This document shows, one piece after another, positions 8,685-17,770 of a DNA stretch of 64,000 nt. The notes beneath the pieces are model-generated. The model made no database searches and was not told the origin of the DNA. It saw only the letters and a list, made by a program, of their open reading frames with translations. The position numbers were made by a program, and so were the translations under genes. The stretch comes from Aliidongia sp035943795 (lineage in GTDB: Bacteria > Pseudomonadota > Alphaproteobacteria > ATCC43930 > CGMCC-115725): positions 62,001 through 126,000 of the forward strand of contig NZ_DASZBY010000120.1 in assembly GCF_035943795.1 (NCBI RefSeq). Direction: 5' to 3'. The first letter of the stretch is position 1; each line of letters begins with the position of its first letter.

Positions 8685-9404
8685 ATGTACTCCGACGTCG
8701 TCGATCTCCGCGATTTCTACCAATCGAGCCTGGGCCAGGTCGCCCGGCGCATGATCCGCCGCCGCATCCGGATCATCTGGCCGGACGTGACCGGGCTGCG
8801 CATGCTCGGCATCGGTTACGCCACCCCCTACCTGCGCCCGTTCCGCGACGAGGCCGAACGGGTCGTGGCCTTGATGCCGGCCGCCCAAGGCGTCTTGCAA
8901 TGGCCGCGCGACGAGCTGAACGTCGCGGCCCTGTGCGACGAGGCCGAACTGCCGCTGCAGGATGCCTCGATCGATCGGGTCCTGCTGATCCACGCGCTCG
9001 AATGTAGCGAGGAACTGCGCCCCATGCTGGCCGAGGTCTGGCGCGTGCTGGCCGGCGGCGGGCGCGTGCTGATGGTCGTGCCGAACCGGCGCGGCATCTG
9101 GGCGCGGCTCGACCGCACGCCGTTCGGTGCCGGCCATCCTTTTACCCAGAACCAGCTGTCGCGCCTGCTGCGCGAGATGGCGTTCACCCCGGTGTCGAGC
9201 GCCGCCGCCCTCTATATCCCGCCGACCGCGTCGCGCATGGTGCTGTCAGCCGCCGGGGCGTGGGAGAACATCGGCGAACGCTGGTTCAATTCCTTTGCCG
9301 GGGTGACCATGGTCGAGGCGACCAAGCAGATCTACGCCAAGAGCAAGCCCGAGAAGCGGCCCCGCCGGCACTTGGTCTACAAGCCGGCCGCGACCTCGAT
9401 TTGA
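8685..9404 (+). CDS. Class I SAM-dependent methyltransferase
   Basis: 239-residue protein with a Methyltransf_11-type core: LRMLGIGYATPYLRPF (nucleotide-binding loop), the acidic DEAELPLQDASIDRVLLIHALE segment, and LAEVWRVLAGGGRVLMVVPN (post-core strand). A basic C-terminus KPEKRPRRHLVYKP follows. The substrate is unknown. The true start is the ATG at 8685 (MYSDVVDLRDFY); sequence upstream in this frame is antisense to gloB. The divergent pairing with glyoxalase II recurs in Alphaproteobacteria. Confidence 0.88.
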   Translation: MYSDVVDLRDFYQSSLGQVARRMIRRRIRIIWPDVTGLRMLGIGYATPYLRPFRDEAERVVALMPAAQGVLQWPRDELNVAALCDEAELPLQDASIDRVLLIHALECSEELRPMLAEVWRVLAGGGRVLMVVPNRRGIWARLDRTPFGAGHPFTQNQLSRLLREMAFTPVSSAAALYIPPTASRMVLSAAGAWENIGERWFNSFAGVTMVEATKQIYAKSKPEKRPRRHLVYKPAATSI

Positions 9405-9418
9405 TTTCCGGAGCCGTC

Positions 9419-10387
9419 ATGCGGATCGCGATCCTTCTCGCCGGCCTGGCCCTCGCCGGGTTTTCCCCGCACGCCGTCCTGGCCGCAAGCATCGACTGCG
9501 CCAAGGCGAAATATCCCTACGACAAGGCGATCTGCGCCGATCCGGAATTGAGGCAACTCGATGTCGATCTGGCCGCCGCCTATGACAAGCTCGCCGCCAT
9601 CGCCGGCGAGACCGGACGCGACCGGATCCGGCGGGGCGAGTACGACCGGCACACGTATACCGAAGAGCTGTGCGCATCGAGCGACAAGGCCTGCCTGGCC
9701 GCCGCCTATCGCCAGGGCCTGAGCAGCGTTGCGCGATTCGCCGAACAACCTGCCGGTGCCGCCCTGGTGCCGGTCGAACGCTTCCGGCTGACCCTGGTCG
9801 GCAGGAACGGCCCGAAGACAAGCGTCGCGAGCGCCTTTCCACGGATCGACCATCCCGCCGTGCCATGGGCTGGTCAGTTCGAGAAGGCAGCCCGCCGCAC
9901 GGCCGAAGCCTTGCTGCCGGAAGATCCCGCGACCGACGCCGTCGTCGACTATCGGTCGACCTATCTGGCGCCCGACCTGGCGGCCGTCGCCTTCCTTGTC
10001 CAGACGTTTCCCCATGGCGCCGCGCATGGCACCGGCCGGTTGGTCGCATTCGCCTATCTGCCGGGCGAGCAGCGAGGGTTGCGGCCGACCGACCTGTTCC
10101 AATCCGGCACGACCTGGAGCGGCTTTCTGGCCGAAAGCGCCCTTGCCGGCCTGCAGCAACAGGCGACGGCCGGCGGCTGGGCGCTCACGGTCTCCAGCCC
10201 GGGCGAACTCGAGACGACCGTCGCCGATCCCGACACCTGGGTGATCCATCCGAACGGCCTCGGTCTCGCATTCGACGAGGGCAGCGTTGCCGCCCGTGTC
10301 GCCGGCGCGCACGAGGTCCTGATCCCCTGGGCGGACCTGAAGCCCTACCTGTCCGCAACGCCGGCCTTCGCGATCCCGCAGCCTTAG
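9419..10387 (+). CDS. Secreted DUF1311 (LprI-like) and DUF3298 domain protein
   Basis: Exported protein of 322 residues. A signal peptide (MRIAILLAGLALAGFSPHAV then AxA-type cleavage) precedes a short cysteine-rich domain of the LprI/DUF1311 type at about 25-105 (IDCAKAKYPYDKAICADP, CASSDKACL), where the four Cys probably form disulphides. The rest, with FPHGAAHG and a late IPWADLKPYL, resembles the DUF3298/RsiV C-terminal domain. The start has GGAG about seven bases upstream. It follows the methyltransferase by 14 bases and is convergent with metW. Function is unknown. Confidence 0.75.
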   Translation: MRIAILLAGLALAGFSPHAVLAASIDCAKAKYPYDKAICADPELRQLDVDLAAAYDKLAAIAGETGRDRIRRGEYDRHTYTEELCASSDKACLAAAYRQGLSSVARFAEQPAGAALVPVERFRLTLVGRNGPKTSVASAFPRIDHPAVPWAGQFEKAARRTAEALLPEDPATDAVVDYRSTYLAPDLAAVAFLVQTFPHGAAHGTGRLVAFAYLPGEQRGLRPTDLFQSGTTWSGFLAESALAGLQQQATAGGWALTVSSPGELETTVADPDTWVIHPNGLGLAFDEGSVAARVAGAHEVLIPWADLKPYLSATPAFAIPQP

Positions 10388-10394
10388 CGTCCGG

Positions 10395-11015
10395 CTACTC
10401 CGCCCGGCGCAGCAGGAAGACGCCTTGCTCCGCCAGCCAATTGGCGGCGGCGCCATCGGCCCGGCACCGCCACGGCTGGCCGATGCGGTCGAGCATCTGA
10501 GCCTGCTCGACCACGAGGCCGAGGTCAGCCGCCAGTGCGAGGAAGTCGCGGATCGTGCACAGATGGATGTTCGGCGTGTCGTACCAGCTGTGGGCCAGCA
10601 GCGAACTGCTCGGCATGCGGCCGGTCACGAGCAACCCGAGCCGGACCCGCCAATAGCCAAAATTCGGCACCGAGACGATGGCGCGCCGACCGATGCGGGT
10701 CAGCCGTTCCAGCACCTGGCGCGGCTGGCGCGTCGCCTGCAGCGTCTGGCTGAGGATCGCATAGTCGAAAGCATCGGCCGGGTATGTCGCCAGATCATTG
10801 TCGGCGTCGCCCTGGATGACCGACAGGCCGGAGCGCACGCAGGCATTGACGCCGGCCTGGCTCAATTCCATGCCGCGCCCGTCGACACCCTTTTCCGCCG
10901 CGAGAGACGCCAGGAGTGCGCCGTCGCCGCAGCCGATGTCGAGCACCCGGCTGCCTGGTGCCACCATGTCGGCGATCAGGCGCAGGTCCCGGCGCAGGCC
11001 GTTGCCCAGGCTCAC
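10395..11015 (-). CDS. metW: Methionine biosynthesis protein MetW
   Basis: 206-residue methyltransferase-fold protein with VAPGSRVLDIGCGDGALL, DYAILSQTLQATRQP and SVPNFGYWRVRL, all typical of MetW. In bacteria that use MetX, MetW acts with it and is needed for full homoserine acyltransferase activity. It starts with GTG at 11015-11013, overlapping the metX stop by four bases (GTGA), so the pair is coupled. It ends seven bases from the convergent DUF1311 gene. Confidence 0.95.
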   Translation of the reverse strand: MSLGNGLRRDLRLIADMVAPGSRVLDIGCGDGALLASLAAEKGVDGRGMELSQAGVNACVRSGLSVIQGDADNDLATYPADAFDYAILSQTLQATRQPRQVLERLTRIGRRAIVSVPNFGYWRVRLGLLVTGRMPSSSLLAHSWYDTPNIHLCTIRDFLALAADLGLVVEQAQMLDRIGQPWRCRADGAAANWLAEQGVFLLRRAE

Positions 11016-12166
11016 GTCAATCCCCGGTGCCGGGCACAGCCATCGATGAAGCCCTGCAGCGTCGCGAAGAATTCCGGCTCGTGCAGCAGGAAGGCGTCGT
11101 GACCGGCATCGGTCGCGATCTCGACGAAGCTGACGTTGCCGGCGACCGCATTCAAGGCATGGACGATGACCCGGCTCTCCGACGTCGGATACAGCCAGTC
11201 GCTGGTGAACGAGATCACGCAGAAGCGCACCTGGGTGCCACGGAACGCCTCGGCCAGCCGCCCGCCATGTTCGGCGGCCAGATCGAAATAGTCGGTGGCG
11301 CGCGTGATGTAGAGATAGGAATTCGCGTCGAAGCGCTCGACGAAGCTGGCGCCCTGGTGCCTGAGGTAGCTTTCGACCTGGAAATCGGCCTCGAACCCAT
11401 AGGAAATCTGCTGGCGGTCCTGCAGGTTGCGGCCGAACTTGCGGTGCAGGGCCACCTCGGACAGATAGGTGATGTGCGCTGCCATACGGGCGACCGCCAG
11501 GCCCCGCTCCGGCCGCTTGTCCTCAAGAAAATAGCTGCCGCCGCACCAGTCCGGATCGGCCATGATCGCCTGGCGGCCGACCTCGTGGAACGCGATGTTC
11601 TGGGCCGAATGGCGCGAGGCGGTCGCGAGCGGTACGGCCGCGAACACCCGGTCCGGATGCGCGGTCGCCCATTTCAGCACCTGCATGCCCCCCATGGAGC
11701 CGCCCAGGGCGCAGAACAGTTGGTCGATGCCCAGGTGGTCGATCAGGCTCACCTGCGCCGCCACCATGTCGCCGATCGTGATGACCGGGAAATCGAGACC
11801 CCAGGGTTGCCCGGTCGCCGGATTGACCTCGCGCGGACCCGTCGTACCGAGACAGCCGCCCAGCACGTTGGAACAGATGACGAAATAACGGTCGGTATCG
11901 ATCAGCAGGCCCGGACCGATCAGGGTGGTCCACCAGCCGGGCTTGCCCGTGATCGGATGAGTGTCGGCCACGAACTGGTCGCCGGTCAGAGCGTGGCAGA
12001 CCAGGATGGCGTTCGACTTCGCCGCGTTCAGCCGGCCGTAGGTCTGGTAGGCCACGCGATAGGACGGCAGCACGGCGCCCGACTCTAGGGTCAACGGGGC
12101 GTCGACAACCAGGACCTGACCTGCGGCAGCGTCGTTCGCTCGGCGGATCGTCTCGGACAAACTCAT
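11012..12166 (-). CDS. metX: Homoserine O-acyltransferase MetX
   Basis: Alpha/beta-hydrolase enzyme that acylates homoserine with an acyl-CoA in methionine biosynthesis. The nucleophile elbow ALGGSMGGMQ carries the catalytic Ser, and Asp and His follow in TSDWLYPTSE and DAGHDAFLLH. The 384 residues match MetX. I chose the ATG at 12166-12164 (MSLSETIRRAND); sixty more residues of open frame upstream look unlike the family. The Shine-Dalgarno signal is weak. The acyl donor (acetyl or succinyl) is not decided here. It forms an operon with metW and is divergent from chorismate mutase. Confidence 0.95.
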   Translation of the reverse strand: MSLSETIRRANDAAAGQVLVVDAPLTLESGAVLPSYRVAYQTYGRLNAAKSNAILVCHALTGDQFVADTHPITGKPGWWTTLIGPGLLIDTDRYFVICSNVLGGCLGTTGPREVNPATGQPWGLDFPVITIGDMVAAQVSLIDHLGIDQLFCALGGSMGGMQVLKWATAHPDRVFAAVPLATASRHSAQNIAFHEVGRQAIMADPDWCGGSYFLEDKRPERGLAVARMAAHITYLSEVALHRKFGRNLQDRQQISYGFEADFQVESYLRHQGASFVERFDANSYLYITRATDYFDLAAEHGGRLAEAFRGTQVRFCVISFTSDWLYPTSESRVIVHALNAVAGNVSFVEIATDAGHDAFLLHEPEFFATLQGFIDGCARHRGLT

Positions 12167-12227
12167 CTCGAACAAGGGGTGATGCCGGCCGCAGGGGAAA
12201 GCATGCCGGAGCGACTGAATTGCAGAT

Positions 12228-12258
12228 GGTATCTCGGCCGCCCCTCGGGACATGTCAA
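12228..12258 (-). promoter_or_regulatory. Possible metX promoter
   Basis: On the minus strand a perfect TTGACA (12258-12253) is followed 19 bases later by GATACC (12233-12228), about 60 bases before the metX ATG. The spacer is longer than the optimum and the -10 match is partial, so this is only a candidate. Confidence 0.3.
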
Positions 12259-12423
12259 ATGCTTTATATGCGGCGGACCCCTCGGACCGCCGCGGCGGAT
12301 CCGGATGCGATTCGGGTTGTCGCTCGGCCCCGGGCGAGCGCAACATGCAAAGGTCTCGAAGTTTGAGACCGTGGAAACGCTTGAACCTTTTCGTTGAAAC
12401 TGTGGTTGTTTGACTTTCCCATC

Positions 12424-13278
12424 ATGGCCTCAGAGACCAGCCTCGACAGCTTGAGACAGAAGATCGACCGGATCGACGAGCAGATGCACGATCTGTTGAT
12501 CGAACGCACCAGCCTGGTCGAAGAAATCCGGGGCCGGAAAAACCGGTCCGGTGCGCCGGTCATCCAGCCGGCCCGCGAGGCCGAGATCTTCCGTCGGCTG
12601 GCCGCGCGCCATCGCGGACCGTTCCCGCTGGGCGCGGTGCACCGGATCTGGCGCGAGATCATCACCGCGATCACCGCGCTGCAGCAGCCGCTCGCCATCG
12701 CCGTCTATGCCCCGGATGACCAGCCGGGCGCCTGGGACATCGCTCGCGACCAGTATGGCAGCCAGGTGCCGATGACGCCGTTCAGCACGATCAGCCAGGT
12801 GATCCGCGCCGTGACCGACCGATCGGCCACGATCGGTGTACTGCCCATGCCGTCCGAGGACGAGGCCGATCCCTGGTGGCGTCAGCTGATCTCCCGCGAT
12901 ACCGGCGCGCCGCGCATCATCGGCCGCCTGCCCTTCGCCGGCCGCGGCAATGCGCGCGCAGGGCGCGACGCGGTCGCCATCGCCTGCCAGCCGGTCGAGC
13001 CCAACACCTGCGATCGCTCGTTCATCGTCGTCGAGGTGCCGGCGCAGATCAGCCGGGCCCGGCTGCAATCCTGCCTCGCCGCCGCCGGCTTCCGCTGCGA
13101 CCTGCTGGCGGTCTGGACCAGCGACGGCCTGTGCCTGGCGCTGGCGGAGCTGCATGGCGCCGTGGCGCCCGACGACGCGCGCCTTAGCGACTTGTCGGCA
13201 CAGCTGGGCGAACCGATCGACCGCGTGTCCCACCTGGGCGGCTATGCCGAGCCGTTCGTGACCACGCCGCGCGCCTGA
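12424..13278 (+). CDS. AroQ-type chorismate mutase with extra C-terminal domain
   Basis: Converts chorismate to prephenate, the branch-point step to Phe and Tyr. Residues 1-90 are an AroQ helical mutase: LRQKIDRIDEQMHDLLIERT, then EEIRGRK and a late REIITAI helix. The remaining 190 residues (AIAVYAPDDQPGAWDIARDQ, SFIVVEVP) resemble the periplasmic-binding-like part of prephenate dehydratases plus an ACT-like end, but I cannot see an intact dehydratase active site. The ATG at 12424 (MASETSLDSL) is preferred over a TTG ten codons upstream. It is first of three genes with hisC and tyrA. Confidence 0.85.
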   Translation: MASETSLDSLRQKIDRIDEQMHDLLIERTSLVEEIRGRKNRSGAPVIQPAREAEIFRRLAARHRGPFPLGAVHRIWREIITAITALQQPLAIAVYAPDDQPGAWDIARDQYGSQVPMTPFSTISQVIRAVTDRSATIGVLPMPSEDEADPWWRQLISRDTGAPRIIGRLPFAGRGNARAGRDAVAIACQPVEPNTCDRSFIVVEVPAQISRARLQSCLAAAGFRCDLLAVWTSDGLCLALAELHGAVAPDDARLSDLSAQLGEPIDRVSHLGGYAEPFVTTPRA

Positions 13279-13306
13279 TACCACCCGTCTGAAGAGGCCT
13301 TTCGCC

Positions 13307-14431
13307 GTGACCAACTCCGAGACTTCGTCTACCGAGCTGCTGCAACCCGTCGCCCGCCCCGGCGTACTCGACATCGCACCCTATGTCGGCGGCGAGTCCA
13401 AGGTGCCCGGCGTCAATCGCGTCATTCGCCTCGCCTCGAACGAAGGCGCGCTCGGGCCCAGCCCGAAGGCGATCGAGGCCTACAAGGCGCTGGCCGGCGA
13501 GATCCATCGCTACCCGGACGGTGGGGCAGCAGAACTCCGTGCCACCCTCGCCACCCGCTTCGGGCTCGAGGCGGAGCGGATCGTGTGCAGCGGCGGGTCG
13601 GACGAGCTGATCACCATGCTGGTCCGCGCCTATGCCGGCGCCGGAGACGAAGTGCTGTACAGCCAGCATGGCTTCCTCATGTATCCGATCGCGGCCAAAG
13701 CCGTGGGCGCCACGCCGGTCACGGCGCCGGAAACCGACCTCACGACCGACGTCGACGCCCTGCTGGCCGCGGTGACCGAACGGACCAGGCTGGTGTTCGT
13801 CGCCAACCCGAACAATCCGACCGGCACCTACATTCCCGCAGCCGAGATGGCACGGCTTCATGCCGGGCTGCCATCCCATGTCGTACTGGTGATCGACGCG
13901 GCCTATGCCGAATTCGTCGGCCAACACGACTACGAGCCCGGCATCGAACTGGTCCGGCGCACCACCAATACGGTGATGATCCGCACCTTCTCCAAGATCT
14001 ACGCGCTGGGCGGCATGCGGGTCGGCTGGGCCTATTGCCCGGACAACATCGCCGACGTGCTGAACCGGATCCGCAATCCGTTCAACGTTAATGCCGCCGG
14101 CCAGGCGGCCGCCGTGGCCTCGCTCGAAGATGTGGAATTCGCGGAACGCAGCCGCGCGCACAACGACAAATGGCTGCCTTGGACCAGTGCCGCGCTGACT
14201 AGGCTCGGCCTCAAACTGACGCCCAGCGTCGGCAATTTCCTGCTGGCGGAATTTCCCGAGGCGGCCGGGCACGATGCCGATGCCGCCTGGGAATATATGA
14301 AGTCGCGCGGCATCCTCGTCCGCAAGATGGGCGGCTATGGCCTGCCGAACGCTTTGCGCATCACCATCGGCACCGGCGACGAGATGAAGGCAGTGGTCGA
14401 CGCCCTCAGCCTGTTCCTCGGCAAGTCGTGA
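13307..14431 (+). CDS. hisC: Histidinol-phosphate / aromatic aminotransferase
   Basis: PLP enzyme of aminotransferase class I/II, 374 residues. Visible features are RLASNEGALGPSPKA, HRYPDG, NPNNPTGTYIP, and the PLP-lysine segment FSKIYALGGMRVGWAY. The GTG start at 13307 has GAAGAGG upstream. Its place between chorismate mutase and tyrA suggests it transaminates prephenate or phenylpyruvate-type acids as well as, or instead of, histidinol phosphate; HisC enzymes are known to do both. Its stop overlaps the tyrA GTG start (GTGA). Confidence 0.93.
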   Translation: MTNSETSSTELLQPVARPGVLDIAPYVGGESKVPGVNRVIRLASNEGALGPSPKAIEAYKALAGEIHRYPDGGAAELRATLATRFGLEAERIVCSGGSDELITMLVRAYAGAGDEVLYSQHGFLMYPIAAKAVGATPVTAPETDLTTDVDALLAAVTERTRLVFVANPNNPTGTYIPAAEMARLHAGLPSHVVLVIDAAYAEFVGQHDYEPGIELVRRTTNTVMIRTFSKIYALGGMRVGWAYCPDNIADVLNRIRNPFNVNAAGQAAAVASLEDVEFAERSRAHNDKWLPWTSAALTRLGLKLTPSVGNFLLAEFPEAAGHDADAAWEYMKSRGILVRKMGGYGLPNALRITIGTGDEMKAVVDALSLFLGKS

Positions 14432-15312
14432 CGGCCGCCGCCTTCCAGCGCATCGCGATCATCGGGTTCGGCCTGATCGGCTCGTCGCTCGGCCGGGCGA
14501 TCCGGCAGCACGGGCTGGCCGGTACCTTGGTCGCCGTCGACCGCGACCCGGCCGCCCGGGCCGAGATCGAGACGCTGGGCCTGGCCGACCAGATCAGCGG
14601 CGATCTGGCGGGTGGCGTCGCCGATGCGGACCTCGTCATCCTCGCGACGCCGGTCTCCACCTATGCGGAAATCGGCCGGACCATCGCGCCGGCCCTGAAG
14701 CCAGGGGCGATCGTCAGCGATGTGGGCTCGGTCAAGCGCATGGTCCTGCGCGACCTGGCACCGGTCCTGCCGGCCCATGTCCATCTGGTGCCCGGCCACC
14801 CGATCGCCGGCACCGAGAAATCCGGCCCCGGCGCCGGGTTCGCGAGCCTGTTCGAGGGCCGCTGGTGCATCCTGACCCCGGAACCGGCGACCGACCGGGC
14901 CGCCGTCGCCGCGGTCAACGCGCTGTGGCATGCGATCGGCAGCGACGTGGTCGAGATGGACGCGGATCATCACGACAAGGTGCTGGCGATCACCTCGCAC
15001 CTGCCGCACCTGATCGCCTACACGATCGTCGGTACCGCGGTCGACCTGGAAGAGGACATCAAGTCGGAGGTCGTCAAGTTCTCGGCGAGCGGCTTTCGCG
15101 ACTTCACGCGCATCGCCGCGTCCGATCCGACCATGTGGCGCGACATCTTCCTGAACAATCGCGAGGCGGTGCTGGAAATGCTGCAACGCCTGACCGAGGA
15201 CCTGTTCGCGCTGCAGCGGGCGATCCGCTGGGGCGAGGGCGATTTCCTGCACGAGCGCTTCACCCGCGCCCGGGCGGTCCGCCGCAGCGTGATCGAGGCG
15301 AAGCAGGCCTGA
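14428..15312 (+). CDS. tyrA: Prephenate/arogenate dehydrogenase family protein
   Basis: NAD(P)-dependent oxidative decarboxylation towards tyrosine. The 294 residues open with a Rossmann motif IAIIGFGLIGSSLGRAI, then VDRDPAARAE, the LATPVSTYAEI segment, DVGSVKRMV, and HPIAGTEKSGPGAGFASLFE, a TyrA signature. No ACT domain follows, so feedback inhibition through ACT is not expected. The start is GTG, overlapping hisC by four bases. Substrate preference (prephenate or arogenate) is not settled by the sequence. Confidence 0.94.
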   Translation: MTAAAFQRIAIIGFGLIGSSLGRAIRQHGLAGTLVAVDRDPAARAEIETLGLADQISGDLAGGVADADLVILATPVSTYAEIGRTIAPALKPGAIVSDVGSVKRMVLRDLAPVLPAHVHLVPGHPIAGTEKSGPGAGFASLFEGRWCILTPEPATDRAAVAAVNALWHAIGSDVVEMDADHHDKVLAITSHLPHLIAYTIVGTAVDLEEDIKSEVVKFSASGFRDFTRIAASDPTMWRDIFLNNREAVLEMLQRLTEDLFALQRAIRWGEGDFLHERFTRARAVRRSVIEAKQA

Positions 15313-15324
15313 ACGGCCGGCGCC

Positions 15325-16350
15325 TTACCAGTCGATCCGGTTCAGCTTGAGTAGCCGGGCCGGTCCCAGGAAAATCGCGTTGGCCTGGACCGAAACGGGG
15401 GTCTTGAGCTGCGGTGTGCCGTCCGCGCCGCGCTGGGCCATCATCGACAGCCCCATGCGGGCGAGCGCCGCGTCGTTCTGCTTGATGCCGCCGCTGGCGA
15501 TCAGCGCATCGAGGATCGCGTCGTAGCCCATGATGCGGGCGCTGAACGCACCCAGCGGCTGCATGTCCTTGTCGAGGGTCAAGGTGCCGTCCGCCGCGAG
15601 GCTGAGGGGTCCCCAGGCGAGATCGACGCTCTGCAGCTCGATGGTGCCGCCGTCGTCCCGCCAGCCCGCCAGCGCGTCCGCCAGCTTGCCCGGCGGCACT
15701 GGTCCGCGCCATGTGGCATCGAGCTTCAGATGGTCGACCTGCTGGCCGAGCGGCACCACGCCGGCCGCCAGTGTGATCTGGTGCGCCCGTAAACTGATCG
15801 AGAACAGGGGTTCTTCGTGCGCATGCGGCGGCGTCGGCGGCAGGCGCAGGTCCAGGGTGGCGGCTGCCAGTTTGGCGGTCCGGTCACCCGACGTGATCGA
15901 CAGACTCTCGACCTGGATATCGGCAAGCTGGCCGCCCGGTGTGGCGCCTGGCCCCAACACCGTGCCGAGGGTGCCCTTGAGGCTGCCCAGCACGAGGGTT
16001 CCCTGCGGCGCATCGATCGAAACGCCCGCGGGCAGTGCGAAGCGCCAGGCATCGAGCTGCCAGGGCCGAGCCCATGCGATCGCCGTCGGGGCCGTCAGGC
16101 GGGCCTTGGCCATGTGGGGCAACCCGTCTACCGCGAGATCGGAAAACCGGACCTCGAGCCGCAGGGGAAAGCCGCCGGTCGTCTCTGCTCCATAGGACAG
16201 GTTCGTCCCTCGGTCGCGCTCGCGGGCGATATAGGTGTCCACGCGGCTGCGCGCCCGATGGGCAAGCATCAGCCAGGCGGTGGAATAGAGGACCACAAGC
16301 GCGACGATGACGGCGACGCCGGTGGTCAGATTCAAGCGGGGGCGGAACAT
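15325..16350 (-). CDS. DUF2125 domain protein
   Basis: Membrane-anchored protein of 341 residues of the DUF2125 family, common in Alphaproteobacteria and uncharacterised. An N-terminal helix (LTTGVAVIVALVVLYSTAW) is followed by a long beta-rich region expected in the periplasm: FPLRLEVRFSDLAV, GSLKGTLG, LDLRLPPTPP, LAADGTLTLDKDMQPLGAF. Such repeated strands recall AsmA-like lipid-handling folds, but that is only a resemblance. It is convergent with tyrA, 12 bases apart. Confidence 0.85.
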   Translation of the reverse strand: MFRPRLNLTTGVAVIVALVVLYSTAWLMLAHRARSRVDTYIARERDRGTNLSYGAETTGGFPLRLEVRFSDLAVDGLPHMAKARLTAPTAIAWARPWQLDAWRFALPAGVSIDAPQGTLVLGSLKGTLGTVLGPGATPGGQLADIQVESLSITSGDRTAKLAAATLDLRLPPTPPHAHEEPLFSISLRAHQITLAAGVVPLGQQVDHLKLDATWRGPVPPGKLADALAGWRDDGGTIELQSVDLAWGPLSLAADGTLTLDKDMQPLGAFSARIMGYDAILDALIASGGIKQNDAALARMGLSMMAQRGADGTPQLKTPVSVQANAIFLGPARLLKLNRIDW

Positions 16351-16428
16351 GGCGCGCGGTTATACGCGCGTTCGGATGCCGGGTCGATGGGCAAGGCGTC
16401 GCGCCGGCGGCGGCCCCGCCCAGGGGTC

Positions 16429-17568
16429 TCACGCGGTTCGGGCATGCCTCGTCGGCGCCGCGTCGCCGAGCACGTCGAAGGTCCGCACGCCGACTTCCGG
16501 CGGCATGGGGGCAAGCCAGGGCGACGCTGAGAGCGTCGCCTGCGCATCCGACAGGCCTTGGGCCCATCGAGCCAGCATGGTCGCATGGCCGAATTCATAG
16601 TCCTTCGCCGACCCCTGGTCGTGGGTCGGGCGGTAGATCAGCTCGACGATGTCCATGGTGGTGACGCAGGCGAATTCGTAGAGGATCTGGCCCTCGGGCG
16701 TCTGGCGCACCTCCGGCAACTGTTCCAGCAGATCGTTGATGATGTGCCGCACGTCGTGCATCGTCCGGGCCGTTTCGGTGCCGGCGCGAGTGCGGCTCGA
16801 ATAGCGGATGTCCTTTTCGCGCTCGCCGACCGTATCGAGGTCGGTCGGCAACGGCCCGCGCGCATTGAACAGATCGACCTGGAAGGTCAGACGGCTGCGC
16901 CGCGGCAGGGTATCGATGACGTATTGCAGCGGCGTGTTCGAGACGAGCCCGCCGTCCCAATAGAACTCGCCGTCGATCTCGACCGGCGGGAAGCCCGGCG
17001 GCAGCGCGCCGCTTGCCATGACGTGCTCGGGCCGGATCGTGATATCCGCATTGTCGAAATAGGCGAAATTGCCGGTGCGCACATTGACCGCACCGACGCT
17101 GAAGCGGACTTCGCCTGCATTGATCCGATCGAAATCGACCAGACGCTCGAGCGTGCCCTTGAGCGCCGTCGTATCGTAGTAGCTGAGCGGCGGCGGATTC
17201 AGCAGCCAGCTCAGCACCGGCTTCGGTGCGAAGAAACCAGGCTGGCCGAACAGCACCGCATGGGCGGCGCTGAGGCTGGGCGTATCGAGCGCCTTGGGCA
17301 GGCCGGGCCAGAGCGGCGGCGGCGAAGTGATTTCGTTCCAGAAGGCCCGCAGGCGGTCGACCCGGTCTTCCGGCGCATTGCCGGCGATCAATGCCGCGTT
17401 GATTGCGCCGATCGAGATGCCGGCGATCCAGTCCGGAGCATAATCGGAGGACGCGAGCGCCTCGTAGACACCGGCCTGGTAGCTGCCGAGCGCACCGCCG
17501 CCCTGCAGGACGAGGGCGACCTTCTTGTCGTAGGAGGCTGGTCGGGGCGGTGCGGCGAACGGTGCCAT
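16429..17568 (-). CDS. Patatin-like phospholipase with DUF3734-type tail
   Basis: 379-residue lipid acyl hydrolase. The oxyanion motif LVLQGGGALGSYQAGVYEAL, the nucleophile GISIG and the catalytic Asp in FYWDGGLVSNTP form a complete Ser-Asp dyad at about residues 23, 51 and 211. The C-terminal third, with FACVTTMDIVELIYRP and KDYEFG, matches the DUF3734 extension seen in patatin proteins. No signal peptide is visible, so it is probably cytoplasmic and may act on membrane lipid or storage polyester. AGGAG lies eight bases before the ATG. Confidence 0.92.
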   Translation of the reverse strand: MAPFAAPPRPASYDKKVALVLQGGGALGSYQAGVYEALASSDYAPDWIAGISIGAINAALIAGNAPEDRVDRLRAFWNEITSPPPLWPGLPKALDTPSLSAAHAVLFGQPGFFAPKPVLSWLLNPPPLSYYDTTALKGTLERLVDFDRINAGEVRFSVGAVNVRTGNFAYFDNADITIRPEHVMASGALPPGFPPVEIDGEFYWDGGLVSNTPLQYVIDTLPRRSRLTFQVDLFNARGPLPTDLDTVGEREKDIRYSSRTRAGTETARTMHDVRHIINDLLEQLPEVRQTPEGQILYEFACVTTMDIVELIYRPTHDQGSAKDYEFGHATMLARWAQGLSDAQATLSASPWLAPMPPEVGVRTFDVLGDAAPTRHARTA

Positions 17569-17770
17569 GGGATCGTCTCCTGGTCGTGGCGCGAAACCGG
17601 GCGGCTGGCCGCCTTCATCAGGACAGAAGGCGGCCGGCGGGAGAAGTAAAGTTTGCGGTATCGCCCCGGCCGTCCCGCGTCTTGCACATGGCGGCCCGGC
17701 ATGCCCGGCGATTGCCGCCGCCGACCGCGCCGCGCGAAGCTCCCCATCCCTGCCCCTCCGGGACCGAACG

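Noticed and set aside
12167..12423. SAM-II riboswitch upstream of metX
   Set aside because: Alphaproteobacterial metX genes often carry one, so I read the minus strand here closely, but I did not find the conserved pseudoknot sequence pattern. A covariance-model search would be decisive.
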